Below are positions 1 through 5,442 of a stretch of DNA of 8,215 nucleotides, piece after piece (the first letter of the stretch is position 1; each line of letters opens with the position of its first letter). This DNA is from an uncultured Clostridia bacterium (GTDB taxonomy: Bacteria; Bacillota; Clostridia; Oscillospirales; Acutalibacteraceae). Made by a program: the position numbers and the translations under genes. The stretch is taken from positions 1 to 8,215 of the forward strand of contig CANQIG010000074.1 in the NCBI GenBank assembly GCA_947623765.1, given 5' to 3'. A model generated the notes under the pieces. The model saw only the letters and a program-made list of their open reading frames with translations. It did no database searches and was not told the DNA's origin.

Positions 1-848
1 ACCACGCCGCGAACGGCCGATTGATGTGCCATTACTGCGGACATTCCGAGCCGGCTTTTTCCAAGTGCCCGAACTGCGGCGGGATGCTGTCGTATTCCGG
101 CGGCGGGACGCAGAAGGCGGAGGATCAGCTTCGGGAGGCGTTTCCCGAGGCGCGCATCCTTCGGGTGGATACCGACACGACGGCGAACAAATACGCGCTG
201 GAGAAAAAGCTCGCGGCGTTTGCCGCCGGGGAGTACGACATCATGGTCGGGACGCAGATGGTGGCGAAAGGGTTGGACTTTGAGAACGTCACGCTCGTGG
301 GCGTGCTCTCTGCGGACCGCTCTCTCTGCGGCGACGACTACCGCTGCAGCGAGCGCACGTTCGACCTACTGACGCAGGTGGTCGGGCGCGCCGGACGGGG
401 ACGGTATCTCGGGACGGCGCTGATCCAGACGCATCTGCCCGAAAACGATGTGCTCCGTCTTGCCGCGGCGCAGGATTACAAGTCGTTCTACGAGACGGAG
501 ATCCGGTTCCGCAGGGCGCTGCTTTATCCGCCTTTTTCGGACATCCTGCAGATCGGGTTCGTCTCCGAAAAGGAGGAGGACGCCAAAAAAGGCGCAGAGT
601 TTTTCTCGGAAACGCTGCGGGAGACGTTCCGCCGGGATCACCCGACGGTCCCGCTGCGCGTGCTGCGCGCTTCCGCCGCAACGGTGGCGAAGGTCGGCGG
701 GAAATACCGGTATAAGCTCATCATGAAATACAAGAACACGACGCAGTTCCGTGAGGTGATTGCGGGGCTGCTACGGGCGTTCCAGACGGACCGGCGTTTT
801 TCCGGGGTGACGGCGTACGCCGATCCGAACCCCGAGAACATTCTGTGA
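1..848 (+). CDS. priA: Primosomal protein N' (PriA helicase), C-terminal part
   Basis: This is the C-terminal 281 or so residues of PriA, the 3'-to-5' DNA helicase that recognises stalled forks and reloads the replisome. The reading frame is open from base 3 to the TGA at 846-848, and the 5' end lies outside the window, so the TTG/ATG codons at 21-26 are internal, not starts. Visible family features are the second half of the zinc-binding region, with CxxC pairs at 27-38 and 66-77. Next comes the helicase C-lobe, with a VGTQMVAKG motif around 246-272 and the motif VI arginine-finger segment QVVGRAGR at 375-398. The family's C-terminal domain follows, with YPPF near 523-534 and a terminal DPNPENIL matching the usual DPxxxL-like end. 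It is the first of eight co-directional genes, 28 bases before def, as in Bacillus and many Clostridia. Identity is secure; only the N-terminal half is missing from view. Confidence 0.97.
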   Translation, partial: HAANGRLMCHYCGHSEPAFSKCPNCGGMLSYSGGGTQKAEDQLREAFPEARILRVDTDTTANKYALEKKLAAFAAGEYDIMVGTQMVAKGLDFENVTLVGVLSADRSLCGDDYRCSERTFDLLTQVVGRAGRGRYLGTALIQTHLPENDVLRLAAAQDYKSFYETEIRFRRALLYPPFSDILQIGFVSEKEEDAKKGAEFFSETLRETFRRDHPTVPLRVLRASAATVAKVGGKYRYKLIMKYKNTTQFREVIAGLLRAFQTDRRFSGVTAYADPNPENIL

Positions 849-876
849 TACTTAGGGAAAAGAGGGGGAGTGCCGC

Positions 877-1362
877 ATGGCGCTTAGGAATATTGTGAAA
901 AACGGGGACGACATTCTGACGAAGGTCTGCCGCCCGGTGGAGAAATTCAACGCGCGCCTCTGGACGCTGCTCGACGATATGTACGAGACGATGCAGAACG
1001 CCGACGGCGTGGGGCTCGCCGCGCCGCAGGTCGGGCTGCTTAGGCGCATCGTCGTGATCGATGTGGGCGACGGGCCGATCGAGCTCGTGAACCCGGAGAT
1101 TGTCGAGACCTCCGGTTTTCAGGACGGCACCGAGGGGTGTCTGTCCTTCCCCGGCGAATGGGGAGAGGTGACGCGTCCCATGCGCGTAAAAGTGCGTGCG
1201 CAGGACCGAAACGGCGCGTTTTTTGAGCTCGAGGGCGAGGCGCTGCTCGCGCGGGCGTGCTGCCATGAGATCGACCATTTGAACGGCATTTGCTTCCCGA
1301 AGCGCGCGAGCCGGATGCTGACGCCGGAGGAAGTCGAAGAACTGCACAGAAAACAGGGATAA
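877..1362 (+). CDS. def: Peptide deformylase
   Basis: This 161-residue metalloenzyme removes the N-formyl group from nascent proteins at the ribosome exit, the step before methionine excision. All three deformylase motifs are intact: GVGLAAPQ at residues 44-51, EGCLS at 86-90 and HEIDH at 130-134. C88, H130 and H134 are the expected Fe/Zn ligands and E131 the catalytic glutamate. The length is normal for the short clostridial form of the family. The ATG start is supported by a purine-rich ribosome binding site (AGAGGGGGAG, 861-870) six bases upstream and by alignment of the ALRNIVKNGD N-terminus to family members. It sits between priA and fmt, so the enzyme that removes formyl and the one that adds it are adjacent, the usual arrangement. 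Nothing is odd about the gene. Confidence 0.98.
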   Translation: MALRNIVKNGDDILTKVCRPVEKFNARLWTLLDDMYETMQNADGVGLAAPQVGLLRRIVVIDVGDGPIELVNPEIVETSGFQDGTEGCLSFPGEWGEVTRPMRVKVRAQDRNGAFFELEGEALLARACCHEIDHLNGICFPKRASRMLTPEEVEELHRKQG

Positions 1363-1385
1363 GAAAAACAGAAAGTACAGATTTG

Positions 1386-1394
1386 GGAAAGGAG
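1386..1394 (+). promoter_or_regulatory. Ribosome binding site fixing the TTG start of fmt
   Basis: The sequence GAAAGGAGA contains a near-perfect anti-16S core (AAGGAG) ending eight bases before the TTG at 1403-1405. No ATG or GTG in the fmt frame lies at a suitable distance; the first in-frame ATG is at 1418, inside the conserved start of the protein. The site therefore decides for TTG as the initiation codon. Confidence 0.8.
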
Positions 1395-1402
1395 ACCGTC
1401 GC

Positions 1403-2314
1403 TTGAGGATCGTTTTTATGGGTACGCCGGATTTTGCCGTGCCGAGCCTTGCCGCTCTGCTGGAAGCGGGGCACGAGGTGGCGGCCGTGTACACGCAGCC
1501 CGACAAACCGAAAGGGCGCGGACATAAGCTCCAGCCGCCGCCGGTCAAGGTGCTGGCGGAAGAAAAGGGCATCCCGGTGCTGCAGCCCACGACGCTCCGC
1601 ACGCCCGAGGCCGCCGAAACGCTCCGTGCGTTCGCGCCGGAGCTGATCGTCGTCGCGGCGTACGGGAAGATCCTCCCGCCGGAGATCCTTCGCATCCCGC
1701 CGAGGGGCTGCATCAACGTCCACGGGTCGCTGCTCCCGAAGTACCGGGGCGCGGCGCCGATCCAGTGGGCGGTGCTAAACGGGGAGAAAAAGACGGGCGT
1801 CACGATCATGCAGATGGCCGAGGGCATGGACACGGGAGACATCCTCGCCGTCCGGGAGACGGAGATCGGGGAGGACGAGACCTCCGGGGAGCTCTTCGAT
1901 CGGCTGATGATGCTCGGCGCGGATCTGCTGATCGAGACGGTGGAACGGCTTTCCGAGATCACGCCCGTCCCGCAGGACGAAGCGGAGGCGACGCTCGCGC
2001 CGATGATCCGCAAGGAGATGGCGCAGATCGACTGGACACAGAGCGCGTCCAAGATCCACGATCTCGTCCGGGGGATGTGCCCGTCGCCGACGGCGTTCTG
2101 TACGCTCGGAGAAAAGCGCGTCAAGGTGTTCGCCGTCCGGGCGCTCCCCGAAAACGGGACGCCGGGAGAGATCGCGGAGCTTCACGGCGAGCTCGCCGTC
2201 TTCTGCGGGAGCGGCGCGGTGCAGCTTCTGGAGATCCAGCCCGAAAACGGGAAGCGGATGCGCGGCGCGGACTATGCGCGCGGCCATGCCCTGCTCGGCG
2301 GGAGGGCGTCCTGA
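1403..2314 (+). CDS. fmt: Methionyl-tRNA formyltransferase
   Basis: This 303-residue cytoplasmic enzyme transfers a formyl group from 10-formyl-tetrahydrofolate to Met-tRNA(fMet) so that translation can initiate. The N-terminus MRIVFMGTPDFAVP is the family hallmark and supports the TTG start, with a good ribosome binding site upstream. The catalytic triad of the formyltransferase fold is visible as N105 and H107 (INVHGS) and D143 (MDTGD). The folate-site signature SLLPKYRGAAPI is at 109-120. The C-terminal tRNA-binding domain begins near residue 203, with KEMAQIDW followed by a variant of the family RGxxPWPxA motif, here RGMCPSPTA at 223-231, where serine replaces the usual tryptophan. Length is normal. 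The gene follows def by 40 bases and its stop TGA shares one base with the rsmB start. The family assignment is certain; the W-to-S change is probably lineage variation. Confidence 0.98.
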   Translation: MRIVFMGTPDFAVPSLAALLEAGHEVAAVYTQPDKPKGRGHKLQPPPVKVLAEEKGIPVLQPTTLRTPEAAETLRAFAPELIVVAAYGKILPPEILRIPPRGCINVHGSLLPKYRGAAPIQWAVLNGEKKTGVTIMQMAEGMDTGDILAVRETEIGEDETSGELFDRLMMLGADLLIETVERLSEITPVPQDEAEATLAPMIRKEMAQIDWTQSASKIHDLVRGMCPSPTAFCTLGEKRVKVFAVRALPENGTPGEIAELHGELAVFCGSGAVQLLEIQPENGKRMRGADYARGHALLGGRAS

Positions 2315-3618
2315 TGGCGTCGGCGCGCGACGTGGCGCTCCTCGCGCTGGACCGCGTTTTTGAAAACGACGGGTATTCCAATATCGTGATCGACCGGGAG
2401 ATCCGCCGGGCGGGCCTCGATCGCCGGGACGCGGCGTTCGCGTCCGCGATCTTCTACGGCGTGCTCGAAAAGCGGATGCTTCTCGACTATTATATCAAAA
2501 AGTTTCTCAGCCGCCCGAAGCCCCTCCCCGAGGAGCACGTGATGAATCTGCTGCGCGTCGCTGTGTACCAAATGCTGTTCCTCGACCGCGTACCGGACGC
2601 CGCCGCCGTGAATGAGGCGGTCGCCGCGGCCTCATCGTATTGCGGCGGGAAGTACAAGGGTTTCGTGAACGGCGTGCTGCGCGCCTTTCAGCGCGGCAGG
2701 GAAGAAGTCCCTGAGCCCTGGCAGGAGACGGTCCGCTATTCCCTGCCGCAGGAGGTCATTTCCCTTTGGAAGCGCGACTACGGCAAGGCCGCGACCGCGT
2801 CGCTCCTGCCCGCGATCTCGGGACGGGCCCCGGTTTTCCTCCGCGTGAATACGCTGAAGACCGATGTCGCTTCGCTGCTTAGGCAGCTTCCGGAGAATGC
2901 GCGGGCCGTGGAGGTGCTTTCCGGCGCGATCCGTGTGGACGACGCGGGAGATCTCACGGCGCTGCCCGCTTTTTCCGAGGGGCTGTTCCATGTGCAGGAC
3001 CTCTCCTCGCAGCTGCTCTGTGCGTTCGCCGCGCCAGAGCCGGGCGAGACCGTCGCGGACGTCTGCGCGGCGCCCGGCGGGAAGAGCTTCACGATGGCCG
3101 AACGGATGGAAAATACCGGGCGTATCGACGCGTTTGATCTGCACGAGAACCGCGTTCGGCTGATCCGCGACGGGGCGGAACGCCTCGGCGTCCGCTGCAT
3201 TTCGGCTGTGGTCCGCGACGCGGAGACCGGGGACGGCGAAGCGATTTATGACCGCGTGCTCTGCGACGTGCCGTGTTCGGGACTCGGCGCGATCCGAAGG
3301 AAGCCGGAGATCCGCTACCGTGCGGCGCGGCGTTCCGACGCGCTGCCGAAGCTCCAATATGCCATTCTCGAAAACTCCGCGAAGCTGGTGAAGCCCGGCG
3401 GGCTGCTCGTATATTCGACCTGCACGCTCTGCGACGCGGAAAACGGCGCGGTCGCGCGGCGCTTTCAAAAGGAACATCCGGAGTTTGCGCCGCATCCTTT
3501 GGTCCTGTCCGGCTGGACGTGCGTTTTGAAAGAGCCGGTGAATATGCTGACGATGATGCCCCAGATGCACGGCGGAGACGGCTTTTTTGCCGCCGCTTTC
3601 CGCAGAGAGGCGCTTTGA
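2314..3618 (+). CDS. rsmB: 16S rRNA (cytosine-C5)-methyltransferase RsmB (Sun/Fmu)
   Basis: This 434-residue enzyme uses S-adenosylmethionine to make 5-methylcytosine at the position equivalent to C967 of E. coli 16S rRNA, acting on free rRNA before 30S assembly is complete. Residues 1 to about 130 form the NusB-like RNA-binding domain typical of RsmB. The Rossmann methyltransferase domain follows: SAM motif I DVCAAPGGKS at 249-258, an acidic ribose-binding residue D275, motif IV DVPCSG at 318-323 (C321) and motif VI STC at 368-370, whose C370 is the expected nucleophile. The C-terminus ends with the conserved HGGDGFF segment at 419-425. The ATG overlaps the fmt stop as TGATG, with GGAGGG (2301-2306) seven bases upstream. 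The frame stays open far upstream inside fmt, but that extension has no family similarity, so the start at 2314 is preferred. The overlap suggests translational coupling to fmt. Confidence 0.97.
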   Translation: MASARDVALLALDRVFENDGYSNIVIDREIRRAGLDRRDAAFASAIFYGVLEKRMLLDYYIKKFLSRPKPLPEEHVMNLLRVAVYQMLFLDRVPDAAAVNEAVAAASSYCGGKYKGFVNGVLRAFQRGREEVPEPWQETVRYSLPQEVISLWKRDYGKAATASLLPAISGRAPVFLRVNTLKTDVASLLRQLPENARAVEVLSGAIRVDDAGDLTALPAFSEGLFHVQDLSSQLLCAFAAPEPGETVADVCAAPGGKSFTMAERMENTGRIDAFDLHENRVRLIRDGAERLGVRCISAVVRDAETGDGEAIYDRVLCDVPCSGLGAIRRKPEIRYRAARRSDALPKLQYAILENSAKLVKPGGLLVYSTCTLCDAENGAVARRFQKEHPEFAPHPLVLSGWTCVLKEPVNMLTMMPQMHGGDGFFAAAFRREAL

Positions 3619-3619
3619 C

Positions 3620-3625
3620 GGGAGG
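3620..3625 (+). promoter_or_regulatory. Ribosome binding site fixing the TTG start of rlmN
   Basis: GGGAGG lies just after the rsmB stop and six bases before the TTG at 3632-3634. The alternative ATG at 3668 has no comparable site at the right distance, and starting there would remove the DIRSMTL segment that matches the normal N-terminus of the family. An upstream in-frame ATG at 3587 lies inside rsmB and lacks a good site. Confidence 0.75.
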
Positions 3626-3631
3626 CCCCGT

Positions 3632-4684
3632 TTGGAACAGGAGAAGCAAAAACAGGACATTCGTTCCATGACGCTCGCGGAGCTTTCGGCGGCTTTTTCC
3701 GAAATGCGGCTGCCGAAGTACCGCGCGGAACAGGTCTACCGCTGGGCGCAGCAGCGCGGCGCATCGTCTTTTTCCGAGATGACCGATCTCCCTCTGGAGC
3801 TCCGCACGGCCCTCTCCGAGCGGTTTGAACTGCGGAGCGCCGAGCTGCTGCGCCGGCGCGATTCCAAGCTCGACGCGACGAAGAAATACCTCTTTGCGCT
3901 TTCAGACGGGGAGACGGTCGAGTCGGTGCTGATGGAGTATAAGCACGGGTTTTCGCAGTGCCTTTCCACGCAGGTGGGCTGCAAAATGGGCTGCACATTC
4001 TGCGCGACGGGGCAGAGCGGATTTTCCCGGGATCTTCTGCCCGGGGAGATGATCGCGCAGATCCAAAGCGCGGAGCGGGATGCAGGCGTACGCGTCGGGC
4101 ATATCGTTTTGATGGGCATGGGCGAACCGCTCGACAATTTTGGGAATGTCCTGCGCTTTCTCGAGCTCGTCTCCGACGAAAAAGGGGTCGGGATCGGGAT
4201 GCGGCACATCTCGCTCTCCACGTGCGGCCTCGCCGACAAGATCTACGCGCTCGCGGAGAAGAAGCTCCAGCTGACGCTCTCCGTTTCCCTGCACGCGCCG
4301 AACGACGAGATCCGCTCGCGCACGATGCCGGTGAACCGGCGCTGTGGCGTAGAGCCACTGCTCGAGAGCTGCCGATATTACGCGCAGACGACGAACCGCC
4401 GGATCTCGTTCGAGTATGCCATGATCGGCGGGGTGAACGACAGCGACGCGTGCGCGAAGGAACTTGGCAGAAGGCTTTCCGGGATGCTCTGCCATGTAAA
4501 TCTCATACCGGTCAACGACGTGACCGGCACGGGCTACCGCAGGAGCGGGCCCGAACGGATCAAGCGATTTACGGAGATCCTCGAACACAGAGGGATCCCT
4601 GTTACGGTGCGCCGAACGCTCGGCGCCGATATTGAGGCGTCCTGCGGGCAGCTCCGCAGGCACAGCCAAAAGGGAGGTACATGA
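3632..4684 (+). CDS. rlmN: Dual-specificity rRNA/tRNA adenine-C2 methyltransferase RlmN
   Basis: This 350-residue radical-SAM enzyme methylates C2 of A2503 in 23S rRNA, at the peptidyl-transferase centre/exit-tunnel entrance, and A37 of certain tRNAs. The radical-SAM iron-sulfur motif Cx3Cx2C is seen as C117, C121 and C124 in QVGCKMGCTFCATG. The two extra cysteines of the ping-pong mechanism are present as C110 (upstream of the cluster motif) and C338 (GADIEASCG). The SAM-binding MGMGEPLDN is at 161-169 and the N-terminal accessory domain spans roughly 1-90. All of these mark RlmN; the C-terminus carries nothing to suggest the resistance methyltransferase Cfr (which modifies C8). The TTG start is chosen from its ribosome binding site and the conserved DIRSMTL. 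The gene lies 13 bases after rsmB and its stop overlaps the start of the phosphatase gene. Length is normal. Confidence 0.96.
   Translation: MEQEKQKQDIRSMTLAELSAAFSEMRLPKYRAEQVYRWAQQRGASSFSEMTDLPLELRTALSERFELRSAELLRRRDSKLDATKKYLFALSDGETVESVLMEYKHGFSQCLSTQVGCKMGCTFCATGQSGFSRDLLPGEMIAQIQSAERDAGVRVGHIVLMGMGEPLDNFGNVLRFLELVSDEKGVGIGMRHISLSTCGLADKIYALAEKKLQLTLSVSLHAPNDEIRSRTMPVNRRCGVEPLLESCRYYAQTTNRRISFEYAMIGGVNDSDACAKELGRRLSGMLCHVNLIPVNDVTGTGYRRSGPERIKRFTEILEHRGIPVTVRRTLGADIEASCGQLRRHSQKGGT
4671..4678 (+). promoter_or_regulatory. Ribosome binding site of the phosphatase gene, inside the rlmN 3' end
   Basis: AGGGAGGT is an excellent match to the 3' end of 16S rRNA and encodes the last residues of RlmN. 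Three consecutive ATG codons follow (4681, 4684, 4687). Measured from GGAGG, the spacings are about 3, 6 and 9 bases, so the second or third ATG is better placed than the first. The overlap with rlmN suggests coupled translation. Confidence 0.7.
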
Positions 4685-5427
4685 TGATGTACGCGGTATG
4701 CAAAACGGATATAGGTCAGCTGCGGCGCAGCAATCAGGATGTCGGCCGCTGCGGGACGCTGCCCGACGGCAGCGCCTGGACCCTTGTCTGTGACGGTATG
4801 GGCGGCGTGAACGGCGGGGACATCGCCAGCGACCTCGCCGGGAACGTGATCGAGAAGGAGATCGCCGAGGGATACAAACCGGAAATGCAGGGCGATGCGG
4901 TCCGGGAGCTCCTCTGCGCGGCGGTCCAAAGCGCCAACCGGGCCGTGTACGGCCGCGCGGAGGAGGACCGCTTCCTGCGCGGGATGGGGACGACGGTCGT
5001 GGCCGCGGTCGCAAGAGAAGGCCGTCTGGACGTGGTCCACGTCGGGGACAGCCGCTGCTACCTCGTTTCCGGGGAGAACGTCACCCAGATTACCACGGAT
5101 CATTCCTATGTACAGGAGCTCGTGGACCACGGCGCAATCACGGAAGACGAGGCGCGCTTCCACCCGCAGCGCAACCTCATCACGCGGGTCGTGGGCACGC
5201 GGGAGGATGTGAAGTGCGACTGCAATACGGTGGAGCTGAAACCGGGGGACATCGTGATCTCCTGCTCGGACGGACTCAGCAACTATTTGGAGCATGATAC
5301 GCTGCGGGCGTTCACGGAACGGTTTTCCGGAGAACAGCTCGTGGAGGAACTGGTGCGGTTCGCGAACGTACAGGGCGGCCGGGACAACATCACCGTCGCG
5401 GTGATCGAAAACCGTCCGAACGCATAA
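4681..5427 (+). CDS. prpC: PP2C-family Ser/Thr protein phosphatase (Stp/PrpC)
   Basis: This soluble phosphatase of about 248 residues removes phosphate from Ser/Thr residues placed by the kinase encoded next to it, including the kinase itself. It requires two or three Mn/Mg ions. The PP2C motifs are all recognisable in order: TDIGQLRRSNQD at 9-20, CDGMGG at 37-42, GMGTT at 101-105, HVGDSR at 120-125, TDHSYV at 139-144, the SDGLS motif at 196-200 and GGRDNIT at 232-238. The metal ligands D38, D123, D197 and D235 are therefore present. The family NED near the N-terminus reads NQD here, a variant I associate with clostridial members. There is no membrane segment or signal peptide. The start is ambiguous among three adjacent ATGs; the first is reported, but the second (4684) is better spaced. 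The gene is 15 bases before the kinase gene, the standard pairing. Confidence 0.95.
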   Translation: MMMYAVCKTDIGQLRRSNQDVGRCGTLPDGSAWTLVCDGMGGVNGGDIASDLAGNVIEKEIAEGYKPEMQGDAVRELLCAAVQSANRAVYGRAEEDRFLRGMGTTVVAAVAREGRLDVVHVGDSRCYLVSGENVTQITTDHSYVQELVDHGAITEDEARFHPQRNLITRVVGTREDVKCDCNTVELKPGDIVISCSDGLSNYLEHDTLRAFTERFSGEQLVEELVRFANVQGGRDNITVAVIENRPNA

Positions 5428-5442
5428 GAGAGGAAGTCATTT

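Noticed and set aside
1363..1402. Possible promoter in the relatively A-rich def-fmt gap (TACAGAT near 1376)
   Set aside because: It resembles a -10 box only loosely, no -35 element is seen at the right distance, and the gap is only 40 bases.
721..2124. Long open frame on the minus strand (about 467 codons) across priA, def and fmt
   Set aside because: It runs antisense through three genes with intact family motifs, shows no recognisable domain, is low-complexity (Ser/Arg/Pro-rich), and is the kind of frame that GC-rich coding sequence produces on the opposite strand.
1765..2313. N-terminal extension of the rsmB frame into fmt
   Set aside because: The frame is open by chance; the extension is Arg/Gly/Asp-rich with no family similarity, and the ATG at 2314 has its own ribosome binding site and the standard RsmB N-terminus.
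2632..3669. Long minus-strand open frame (about 345 codons) opposite rsmB
   Set aside because: It is Arg/Ala/His-rich with no motifs and no plausible ribosome binding site, and it is fully explained as the complement of rsmB codons.
4025..4060. Possible Cfr-type resistance methyltransferase instead of RlmN
   Set aside because: The gene lies in the conserved housekeeping operon, has the RlmN-style motifs and N-terminal domain, and shows no sign of transfer.
4732..4740. NQD instead of NED in the first PP2C motif
   Set aside because: The direct metal-ligand aspartates are all present, and this variant is familiar in clostridial PP2C phosphatases, so I do not regard the enzyme as inactive.
3902..5014. 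Long minus-strand open frame (about 370 codons) opposite rlmN and the phosphatase gene
   Set aside because: Its Arg/Pro-rich composition has no recognisable domain, and it spans a junction of two well-supported genes on the other strand.
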